Shown here: positions 26,301-32,669 of the stretch, one piece after another | Position numbering within the stretch: position 1 is the stretch's first letter | How the letters are laid out: each line of letters opens with the position of its first letter | NCBI RefSeq assembly: GCF_028823685.1 | Contig: NZ_JAPEHZ010000022.1 | Span: forward strand, 1 to 32,669 | DNA: 32,669 nt | From: Tenacibaculum sp. L6 | Lineage (GTDB): Bacteria > Bacteroidota > Bacteroidia > Flavobacteriales > Flavobacteriaceae | Reading direction: 5' to 3' | The notes under the pieces: generated by a model | The model's database searches: none | What the model was told of the DNA's origin: nothing | The model's input: the letters and a program-made list of their open reading frames with translations, nothing else | Position numbers and translations under genes: made by a program

Positions 26301-27038
26301 TTAATTTTTAAACTGATTCATTGTCATGTTCGTTGTGAAATCTTGACCTTGAATTTTCATTGTCATATTGATTTTAGACTCTGTCAATAATCCCGATTTT
26401 TTATCAATATCTATAGCCCCTGTTATATCTCCATCTGCTATTCCAGTAACTTTTCCACTAACATCAATTAAAACATTTTTAGAAGATATCGATTTAACTT
26501 TATAAGTAAAATCCATATTCATTCCTTCTTGATTTTTAGTCATTGTCCAAGTATCTCCTACTGCCACAGCATTTTCAGGATACACAACACTATTAGACTG
26601 TTCTGTAATTTTTTCTGCACCTTGAAAGTTCGGTTCTGCCTTTGATTCTAAAATAGTACCTCTTTTATCTCCTTTCATAGTAATAACAGCATCCATCATA
26701 GGCTTCATTTGAGTTCTCATCACTTTTCCTGCTTCGTCTAATTCTTCCTCTTTTTTAGTTGAATCGTATGACATCTGTAAAGCACCTTGCTTCATATCCA
26801 TTACCATTTTAGTATACTTTGCAGTACTTTCATAGGTGTCTTTTGAAACATTAGTAATATCATATTCCATTTGAATATCCATATCATTAGTCATCTCTCC
26901 CATACCCATTTCTTGAGCCATTTTCATAGTCATTGTGTATGAATCTCCTTTTTCATAGTTTAAACGAAGTAATACCTTTTCTTGAGCTAATGTTATTGTT
27001 GAAACGAATAATAACAAGGCTATAATTTTTTTAGTCAT
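26301..27038 (-). CDS. Secreted DUF6263-like protein
   Basis: A 245-residue protein with a clear signal peptide (MTKKIIALLLFVSTITLAQ, cleavage near residue 19). The mature part is beta-rich: LRLNYEKGDSYTMTMKM at the start, VVYPENAVAVGDTWTM in the middle, and DIDKKSGLLTESKINMTM near the end, a pattern I associate with DUF6263 in Bacteroidota. It is unusually rich in methionine, with clusters such as MKMAQEMGMGEM near the N-terminus. Periplasmic or outer-membrane-associated and of unknown function. It is monocistronic and divergent from the E1 gene. Confidence 0.75.
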   Translation of the reverse strand: MTKKIIALLLFVSTITLAQEKVLLRLNYEKGDSYTMTMKMAQEMGMGEMTNDMDIQMEYDITNVSKDTYESTAKYTKMVMDMKQGALQMSYDSTKKEEELDEAGKVMRTQMKPMMDAVITMKGDKRGTILESKAEPNFQGAEKITEQSNSVVYPENAVAVGDTWTMTKNQEGMNMDFTYKVKSISSKNVLIDVSGKVTGIADGDITGAIDIDKKSGLLTESKINMTMKIQGQDFTTNMTMNQFKN

Positions 27039-27146
27039 TTTTTATCAGATTTTAATTTTTACACGAATGTATGTAATTAAAAATTCTCAATTCTCATTTT
27101 GATTCTATTTTTTTTTTAGCCACATTTGAAGAACTATAACTTAACC

Positions 27147-29156
27147 ATGAAAACAATTCTTAACACAAACAACGAAGTTTCAATGTTTTATAAAAAAGGA
27201 AACCTTACCAATGAAACGCTAATTAAACTATACAAACAACTACTTTTACCAAGGCTCATAGAAGAAAAAATGCTTATTCTATTACGTCAAGGAAAAATAT
27301 CAAAATGGTTTAGTGGTATTGGTCAAGAAGCAGTATCTGTCGGAGTTACTGCTGCACTAACAAACGATGAATATATTTTGCCAATGCACCGAAATTTAGG
27401 TGTTTTTACTACTCGAGGAATTCCTTTATATCGATTGTTTTCTCAATGGCAAGGAAAAGAGAATGGCTTTACCAAAGGAAGAGATCGTAGCTTTCACTTC
27501 GGAACTCAAGAATATAAGCTTGTAGGAATGATTTCTCATTTAGGTCCTCAATTAGGAATCGCTGACGGAATCGCTCTTGCCAATAAACTTAGAGGAGATA
27601 AAAAAGCCTGCGCTGTTTTTACAGGCGATGGTGGTACCAGCGAAGGTGATTTCCACGAAGCATTAAATGTAGCTTCGGTATGGAATTTACCCGTTTTATT
27701 TTGTGTAGAAAATAACGGATATGGACTTTCCACTCCTACTTCAGAACAGTATAACTGTGAACATATTACAGATAGAGGAATCGGCTACGGAATGGAAGCT
27801 CATATTATTGATGGAAATAATATTTTAGAAGTGTACACCAAAGTTTCTGAATTAGCAGAAAGCATTCGTGAAAATCCGAGACCTATTTTACTGGAGTTTA
27901 AAACCTTTAGAATGCGTGGACACGAAGAAGCTAGTGGAACTAAATATGTACCTGAAGAATTGATGGAAGAATGGGCTTTAAAAGACCCTATTGAAAATTA
28001 TAGAAATTTCCTTATTGAAGAGAAAATACTCACACCAGAAGAGGACGAGAAATTTAAAAACGAGTTTAAGGACATCATCCAAGAACATTTGAATACGACT
28101 TTTGATGAACCAGTTATTACTTCCTCAATTGAAAATGAATTAAATGATGTATATAAAACATCTTCTCCAGATATTGTAACTCCTAATTCGGTAACAAAAA
28201 ACATTCGTTTAATAGACGCCATTTCAGAAGGTTTAAAGCAATCTATGGAACGTTACGACGATTTAGTTATTATGGGGCAAGATGTTGCTGAATATGGTGG
28301 TGTATTTAAAATCACTGAAGGATTTGTAGAAGCTTTTGGGAAGGAAAGAGTTCGCAATACACCAATCTGTGAATCCGCAATTGTTTCTTTAGCTTACGGA
28401 TTGGTGGTCAACGGAATGAAAGCTGTAATGGAAATGCAATTTGCCGATTTTGTTTCTACAGGCTTTAATCCTATTGTCAATCTATTAGCCAAGTCGCATT
28501 ATCGTTGGAATCAAAAAGCCGATGTTGTAATACGAATGCCTTGTGGCGCTGGTGTGGGTGCAGGTCCTTTTCATTCTCAAACCAATGAGGCTTGGTTTAC
28601 CAAAACTCCAGGATTAAAAGTAGTATATCCTGCTTTTCCGTACGATGCAAAAGGATTATTAACCGCTGCTATTAACGATCCGAATCCTGTCTTATTCTTT
28701 GAACATAAAGGATTGTACAGAAGTACGTATCAAGATGTTCCTATAGAATATTACACGCTACCTTTAGGTAAAGCGGTTGTTTTAAAGGAAGGAAATGAGG
28801 TTACAATTATTAGTTTTGGTGCTGCGGTACATTGGACTTTAGAAACCTTAGAACAGGTAGCCGTATCAGCTGATGTAATTGATTTACGAAGCTTACAACC
28901 TTTAGATACCGAAACTATTTACAACTCGGTTAAAAAAACAGGAAAAGTAATTATTTTACAAGAAGATTCTTTATTTGGAAGTGTTTCTAGTGATATTTCT
29001 TCTCTTATTATGGAAAACTGTTTTGAGTATTTAGACGCTCCTGTAAAAAGAGTGGCAAGTATTGAAACTCCTATTCCGTTCGCTGGAAATTTAGAAAAGG
29101 AATACTTACCCAAAGAGCGTTTTAAAGAAGAATTGCTACAGCTAATCGCTTATTAA
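27147..29156 (+). CDS. 2-oxoacid dehydrogenase E1, fused alpha and beta subunits (branched-chain type)
   Basis: A 669-residue thiamine-diphosphate enzyme in which the alpha (about 1-335) and beta (about 345-669) subunits are one chain. Alpha shows SGIGQEAVSVGV, MHRNLGVF and the ThDP motif GDGGTSEGDFHEALN ending in ENNGYG. Beta shows VIMGQDVAEYGGVFKITEG, ESAIVSLAYG and FFEHKGLYR. It decarboxylates a 2-oxoacid and passes the acyl group to a lipoyl E2; similarity is greatest to branched-chain 2-oxoacid dehydrogenases. No E2 or E3 is nearby. The fusion is common in Bacteroidota. Starts are possible at ATG 27147 or 27183, or TTG 27126; I prefer 27147. Ends at a strong terminator. Confidence 0.9.
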   Translation: MKTILNTNNEVSMFYKKGNLTNETLIKLYKQLLLPRLIEEKMLILLRQGKISKWFSGIGQEAVSVGVTAALTNDEYILPMHRNLGVFTTRGIPLYRLFSQWQGKENGFTKGRDRSFHFGTQEYKLVGMISHLGPQLGIADGIALANKLRGDKKACAVFTGDGGTSEGDFHEALNVASVWNLPVLFCVENNGYGLSTPTSEQYNCEHITDRGIGYGMEAHIIDGNNILEVYTKVSELAESIRENPRPILLEFKTFRMRGHEEASGTKYVPEELMEEWALKDPIENYRNFLIEEKILTPEEDEKFKNEFKDIIQEHLNTTFDEPVITSSIENELNDVYKTSSPDIVTPNSVTKNIRLIDAISEGLKQSMERYDDLVIMGQDVAEYGGVFKITEGFVEAFGKERVRNTPICESAIVSLAYGLVVNGMKAVMEMQFADFVSTGFNPIVNLLAKSHYRWNQKADVVIRMPCGAGVGAGPFHSQTNEAWFTKTPGLKVVYPAFPYDAKGLLTAAINDPNPVLFFEHKGLYRSTYQDVPIEYYTLPLGKAVVLKEGNEVTIISFGAAVHWTLETLEQVAVSADVIDLRSLQPLDTETIYNSVKKTGKVIILQEDSLFGSVSSDISSLIMENCFEYLDAPVKRVASIETPIPFAGNLEKEYLPKERFKEELLQLIAY

Positions 29157-29160
29157 TACA

Positions 29161-29188
29161 AAAGCTCACTTTTCAGTGAGCTTTTTTT
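29161..29188. terminator. Bidirectional terminator between the E1 gene and the RsmI-like gene
   Basis: A perfect 10-base stem AAAGCTCACT / AGTGAGCTTT with loop TTTC, then seven Ts. It lies 4 bases past the E1 stop and just beyond the 3' end of the convergent methylase gene. Confidence 0.9.
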
Positions 29189-29189
29189 G

Positions 29190-29894
29190 TTATTTATGAA
29201 TGATGAAAATAGCGGGACGCTTGTGTAAATCTGGTTTAACGCTTTTCCACTCTTTTATTGTTAGTGTTTTAATATACTCTGTTGGAAGTGTAATATCACA
29301 TGCAACACAAACCCTTGTTTCAGGAGATAAAGTAGCTCGTAAATCGTCTAACATTTTCTCATTTCTATAAGGTGTTTCTATAAATAGTTGCGATTGATTT
29401 TTATCTTTTGATAGCTTCTCTAAGTCTTTGATTGCTTTTTTTCTTTCCGCTTTATCAATCGGTAAATATCCGTTAAAAGCAAAACTCTGCCCATTCATTC
29501 CCGATGCCATAATAGCCAACAAAATTGATGATGGACCAACCAATGGCACTACTTGAATTCCTTTTTGATGCGCTAATTTTACTATGCTCGCTCCTGGATC
29601 AGCCACCGCAGGCACTCCTGCTTCTGAAAGTAAACCTACAGACACTCCTGTTTCGCAAATATCTAGATAATTCTTAGTTTCTAAATCATCTGAATATTTA
29701 TCTAACAACATCAACTGTAAGGAAGGTTGAGATTTAGTAGGTGTAATTCTTTTAATAAACCTTCTAGCCGACTTCTCATTTTCTACAATAAAATAATCTA
29801 ATTGCTCTACCACTTTTTTAACCGACAAAGGCATCACCTCTAAAGGTTCAGTATCTCCTAAAGTTGTGGGAATCAAGTATAATTTACCTTTCAT
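29190..29894 (-). CDS. RsmI-like SAM-dependent methyltransferase (tetrapyrrole methylase fold)
   Basis: A 234-residue protein of the tetrapyrrole/RsmI methylase family. Visible motifs are GKLYLIPTTLGD at the N-terminus, LLSEAGVPAVADPGASIV in the middle (the SAM-binding region) and VVPLVGPSSILLA, then IETPYRNEKMLDDL. RsmI 2'-O-methylates C1402 of 16S rRNA, but true RsmI is about 280 residues with a C-terminal helix bundle. This shorter form is a second Bacteroidota paralogue whose target is not established. It overlaps the end of the upstream phosphatase gene by 11 bases, so they are coupled. Confidence 0.87.
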   Translation of the reverse strand: MKGKLYLIPTTLGDTEPLEVMPLSVKKVVEQLDYFIVENEKSARRFIKRITPTKSQPSLQLMLLDKYSDDLETKNYLDICETGVSVGLLSEAGVPAVADPGASIVKLAHQKGIQVVPLVGPSSILLAIMASGMNGQSFAFNGYLPIDKAERKKAIKDLEKLSKDKNQSQLFIETPYRNEKMLDDLRATLSPETRVCVACDITLPTEYIKTLTIKEWKSVKPDLHKRPAIFIIHK

Positions 29895-30351
29895 TATTTA
29901 TCTCTAATTTTGAAGCGATAATTGTACACACTTCATCTAACATTTTATACACGTTTTCAAAACCTTGATCTCCTCCATAATACGGATCAGGAACACTCAT
30001 ATCTTCATTAGGATACAATTCGTTCAAAATCATTTTTACTTTTTCTCGTTGCATACTGTTTTCAGACATCGCTACAATATCTTCGTAATTACTTTTATCC
30101 ATAGCAAAAATCATGTCAAACTTATCAAAATCAGCTTTTTCAAACTTTCTTGAACGTTGATTTGTAATATCAATCCCATATTTTTTTGCTACTTGAACAG
30201 AACGTTTATCTGGTAATTCGCCTACATGATAACCAGCAGTTCCTGCAGAATCAACTTCATATAACTCTGAAGATAATTTTGCTTGTAAAATTCCTTCTGC
30301 CAATGGTGATCGACAAATATTTCCCAAACAAACCATTAATATTTTTTTCAT
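29884..30351 (-). CDS. Low-molecular-weight protein-tyrosine phosphatase
   Basis: A 155-residue LMW-PTP. The P-loop CLGNICRS begins at C8, with the CX5R arginine at R14, directly after the N-terminal strand MKKILMV. The general-acid aspartate is in SVPDPYYGG near residue 120. These enzymes dephosphorylate tyrosine on proteins, and in bacteria often on capsule-related kinases, but no polysaccharide genes are nearby. I chose the ATG at 30351 because the P-loop must lie close to the N-terminus; a GTG at 30375 would add eight residues. It is coupled with the RsmI-like gene and is downstream of dnaA past a terminator. Confidence 0.92.
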   Translation of the reverse strand: MKKILMVCLGNICRSPLAEGILQAKLSSELYEVDSAGTAGYHVGELPDKRSVQVAKKYGIDITNQRSRKFEKADFDKFDMIFAMDKSNYEDIVAMSENSMQREKVKMILNELYPNEDMSVPDPYYGGDQGFENVYKMLDEVCTIIASKLEINNER

Positions 30352-30365
30352 CTCTATAAAATAAA

Positions 30366-30390
30366 AAAACCTCACTTAGTGAGGCTATTT
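30366..30390 (-). terminator. Rho-independent terminator of dnaA
   Basis: On the minus strand the stem CCTCAC / GTGAGG (30370-30384) is followed by a run of seven Ts. It lies immediately after the dnaA stop and before the phosphatase ATG, so the phosphatase gene needs its own promoter or read-through. Confidence 0.8.
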
Positions 30391-30391
30391 T

Positions 30392-31816
30392 TTAAAGCGT
30401 TAATTTCTTCGTTAAATCTTCAACGTACTTTTTAAACTGCTTATCAGTCTCCGTTAAATTATCTACAGTTTTACAAGCATGCAATACAGTAGCGTGGTCT
30501 CTTTTACCAATTTGACTTCCAATACTTGCTAATGACGATTTTGTCATACGTTTAGCAAAATACATAGCCAATTGACGTGCTTGTACAATATGACGTTTAC
30601 GTGTTTTTGATTGTAAAGTTGCCACATCCATATCAAAATACTTCGATACCACTTTTTGAATATAATCAACCGACAACTCTTTTTTCGTATTCTTTACAAA
30701 CTTATCTACAATTTGTTTTGCCAACTCAATTGTAAACTCTTTTCTGTTGAAAGAAGCTTGTGCAATCATCGAAATAATTACTCCTTCTAACTCACGAACA
30801 TTCGATTTGATATTTTTAGCAATATACTCTACAATTTCTTCTGGCATTTCAACACCATCTCTATACAATTTGTTTTGTAAGATAGAAATTCTTGTTTCAT
30901 AATCTGGCACTTGCAATTCAGCTGACAATCCCCATTTAAAACGAGACAATAATCGTTGCTCAATATCTTGCATATCAACAGGCGCTTTATCTGAAGTTAA
31001 AATTACCTGTTTTCCGTTTTGATGTAAATGGTTAAATATATGGAAGAACACATCTTGTGTACCCGCTTTTCCTGATAAAAACTGAACATCATCAATAATC
31101 AACACATCAATCATTTGATAAAAATGAATAAAATCATTTCTTGTATTTGACTTTACCGAATCGATAAATTGTTGTGTAAATTTTTCCGAAGAAATATATA
31201 AAACGGTCTTATCTGGATATTTATCTTTTATTTCAACACCAATAGCATGTGCTAAATGCGTTTTTCCTAAACCAACCCCACCATAAATTAATAATGGATT
31301 AAATGAGGTACCTCCTGGTTTATTCGCAACTGCCATACCTGCAGAACGTGCTAATCGGTTTGAATCTCCTTCTACAAAATTCACAAAATTGTAGTTCGGA
31401 TTTAACTGAGATTCAATCTTTACCTTTTGTAAACCTGGAATAATAAAAGGATTCTTCAATTCGCGTTTCGACTCTAACGGAACTGTTACCTTTTGAGGTT
31501 TTAAAGGATTACGGTTGGAACTTGGTATTTTTACCGTTTGCGGACTATTACTACTATACGTATTTTCCATACGTACATCATAGATTAATTTTGCATCACT
31601 TCCTAACTGACGAACTAAAGCAACTCTTAGCAATTTAATATAATGCTCTTCTAACCATTCGTAAAAAAACTTACTAGGTACTTGTACAGTTAAAGCTTCC
31701 CCCGCTAATTTAATAGGCTTAATTGGCTCGAACCAAGTTTTGTATGCTTGAGGTTTAATGTTGTCTTTGATAAAAGACAAGCATTCCATCCAAACTGAAT
31801 CGGCTGTTTTAGTCAT
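30392..31816 (-). CDS. dnaA: Chromosomal replication initiator DnaA
   Basis: A 474-residue initiator with all four domains. Domain I (about 1-85) contains FIKDNIKPQAYKTWFEPI. A low-complexity linker (about 86-130) follows. The AAA+ domain has Walker A GGVGLGKTH (179-187), Walker B LIIDDVQFL (239-247) and sensor LLSRFKWGL. Domain IV ends with the DNA-binding signature GKRDHATVLHACKTV. It binds DnaA boxes and opens oriC. The gene stands alone, not beside dnaN or recF, which is normal in Bacteroidota. It is divergent from a thioesterase gene, and a single TTATTCACA-type box lies in its upstream region. Confidence 0.98.
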   Translation of the reverse strand: MTKTADSVWMECLSFIKDNIKPQAYKTWFEPIKPIKLAGEALTVQVPSKFFYEWLEEHYIKLLRVALVRQLGSDAKLIYDVRMENTYSSNSPQTVKIPSSNRNPLKPQKVTVPLESKRELKNPFIIPGLQKVKIESQLNPNYNFVNFVEGDSNRLARSAGMAVANKPGGTSFNPLLIYGGVGLGKTHLAHAIGVEIKDKYPDKTVLYISSEKFTQQFIDSVKSNTRNDFIHFYQMIDVLIIDDVQFLSGKAGTQDVFFHIFNHLHQNGKQVILTSDKAPVDMQDIEQRLLSRFKWGLSAELQVPDYETRISILQNKLYRDGVEMPEEIVEYIAKNIKSNVRELEGVIISMIAQASFNRKEFTIELAKQIVDKFVKNTKKELSVDYIQKVVSKYFDMDVATLQSKTRKRHIVQARQLAMYFAKRMTKSSLASIGSQIGKRDHATVLHACKTVDNLTETDKQFKKYVEDLTKKLTL

Positions 31817-31898
31817 ATTCGGTAAAAAATCAATTTTAGTTGTTAATTTTTATTCAGATTTAGGGGACACCAAACACCAACGTCTGGGCGAACAAAAG

Positions 31899-31907
31899 TG
31901 TGAATAA
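31899..31907 (-). promoter_or_regulatory. Possible DnaA box upstream of dnaA
   Basis: The plus strand reads TGTGAATAA, i.e. TTATTCACA on the minus strand, one base from the E. coli consensus TTATCCACA and matching TTATNCACA. It is 83 bases ahead of the dnaA start. I saw only this one copy, so autoregulation is more plausible than an origin. Confidence 0.45.
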
Positions 31908-31990
31908 ATTTTAGTATAAAAAAATCAAATCGCCATTGACTTTTATTTTTTTTTTGCGTAATGTTAAAGCACATTAAATAAAAAATTCTT

Positions 31991-32395
31991 TTGCAAAAAC
32001 ATCTTACATCTATACGTGTTCGGTATGCTGAAACTGATCAAATGGGAGTAGTTTACCACGGAAACTACGCGCAATTTTTTGAGATTGGTCGCACCGAATG
32101 GCTACGTTCTTTGGGCGTTACATACAAAGATATGGAAAAAACAGGTACCATGCTACCGGTAATTTCTTTATCTTCTAATTTTAAAAAATCAGCTTTATAC
32201 GACGATGAATTAACGGTTAGCACTATTCTAAAAAAAATACCTTCAGTTAAAATTGAATTTGATTATGAAATCACCAATCAAAACAACGAACTAATTTGTA
32301 CAGGCAACACCGTTTTGGCTTTTATTAACATTGAAACCAAAAAACCTATGCGTTGTCCTGATTATATTTTAGATAAATTAGCTGCTTCAAAATAA
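31991..32395 (+). CDS. Acyl-CoA thioesterase, YbgC/4HBT hotdog family
   Basis: A 134-residue hotdog-fold thioesterase. RVRYAETDQMGVVYHGNYAQFFE carries the conserved aspartate (D16) and the VYHGNY segment of YbgC/4-hydroxybenzoyl-CoA thioesterases; the remaining strands end in VLAFINIETKKPMRCP. It probably hydrolyses short acyl-CoA or acyl-ACP. The start must be the TTG at 31991: an in-frame TAA lies at 31979-31981, only ATT, CTT and TTG follow it as candidates, and the first ATG would cut off the catalytic region. Sixteen bases after its stop begins a cobalamin adenosyltransferase gene, probably the same operon. Confidence 0.9.
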   Translation: MQKHLTSIRVRYAETDQMGVVYHGNYAQFFEIGRTEWLRSLGVTYKDMEKTGTMLPVISLSSNFKKSALYDDELTVSTILKKIPSVKIEFDYEITNQNNELICTGNTVLAFINIETKKPMRCPDYILDKLAASK

Positions 32396-32411
32396 CTAAA
32401 CAAAAAAATTA

Positions 32412-32669
32412 ATGAAAATATATACGAAAACTGGCGATAAAGGAACTACTGCTCTATTTGGCGGCACTCGAGTACCAAAATACCATTTACGAATAGAAAG
32501 CTACGGAACTGTTGATGAATTAAACTCTTACATTGGTTTAATCAGAGACCAAGAAATAGACGACTCTTTAAAAAAAGCCCTAGCAAAGATTCAAAGCGAT
32601 TTGTTCACTCTTGGAGCCATGTTAGCCACTCCACCAGAAAAAGAAGTTTTAAAAAGTGGTAAGGAGCGT
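32412..32669 (+). CDS. Cob(I)alamin adenosyltransferase, PduO type (3' end outside window)
   Basis: The first 86 codons of a PduO-type ATP:cob(I)alamin adenosyltransferase, open to the right edge (the family is about 190 residues). KIYTKTGDKGTTALFGGTR is the family's ATP-binding N-terminus, and ESYGTVDELNSYIGL with IQSDLFTLGAML completes the first helices. It makes adenosylcobalamin, for instance for methylmalonyl-CoA mutase. It lies 16 bases after the thioesterase stop, in the same direction. Confidence 0.93.
   Translation, partial: MKIYTKTGDKGTTALFGGTRVPKYHLRIESYGTVDELNSYIGLIRDQEIDDSLKKALAKIQSDLFTLGAMLATPPEKEVLKSGKER

Noticed and set aside
31817..31990. Possible oriC between dnaA and the thioesterase gene
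   Set aside because: Only one DnaA-box-like site and no cluster; in Bacteroidota dnaA is often away from the origin.

Overview
The window looks like a chromosomal segment of a marine Flavobacteriaceae bacterium (Bacteroidota), perhaps a Tenacibaculum or Polaribacter relative; the genus is inference. Reasons: low GC, TAnnTTTG promoter elements, a type IX secretion sorting domain, TonB-dependent receptors with CarboxypepD-reg-like N-termini, a fused E1 alpha/beta 2-oxoacid dehydrogenase, and PyrR next to an unfused PyrB. No tRNA, rRNA, CRISPR array, insertion sequence or prophage was seen.

Layout. 1-3.2 kb: an AldB-type aldehyde dehydrogenase (cut by the left edge), a divergent AraC-type regulator and a TauE/SafE permease. 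3.2-6.7 kb: dps and oxyR divergent (peroxide defence), then a SulP anion transporter with an unusual soluble insertion. 7.0-10.2 kb: a tight operon pyrR-pyrB-(small acidic protein)-(T9SS sorting-domain mini-protein)-rnz. 10.3-14.3 kb: a CoA-binding protein, a TonB-dependent outer membrane protein and a FabH-like ketoacyl-ACP synthase III. 14.3-20.8 kb: a stretch rich in broken genes around an intact Na+/solute symporter and an intact htpG. 20.9-24.5 kb: a TPR lipoprotein and a TonB-dependent receptor in one operon. 24.7-32.7 kb: housekeeping genes (SDR39U1-type epimerase, GNAT acetyltransferase, DUF6263-like protein, E1 alpha/beta fusion, RsmI-like methylase, low-molecular-weight phosphatase, dnaA, YbgC-like thioesterase, and a cobalamin adenosyltransferase cut by the right edge).

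The most informative part is 14.3-20.8 kb. Four loci are disrupted. A GH109-like (Gfo/Idh/MocA fold) glycosidase has two frameshifts, a stop and an internal deletion. A short ORF joins the head of a sugar nucleotidyltransferase to the tail of an N-acetylhexosamine-kinase-like phosphotransferase. A YdeI/OmpD-associated gene has a TGA at a tryptophan position. An ECF sigma factor has lost region 4 and is joined to the tail of its anti-sigma factor. The first two flank an intact sugar-type symporter and read as a decayed amino-sugar uptake and catabolism locus. Deletion-type fusions cannot be base-calling errors, so the decay looks real. I found no convincing new defence or mobile system. The other items worth a look are the free-standing T9SS sorting domain inside the pyr-rnz operon, the SulP insertion, and a pyrR promoter that leaves no room for an attenuator.
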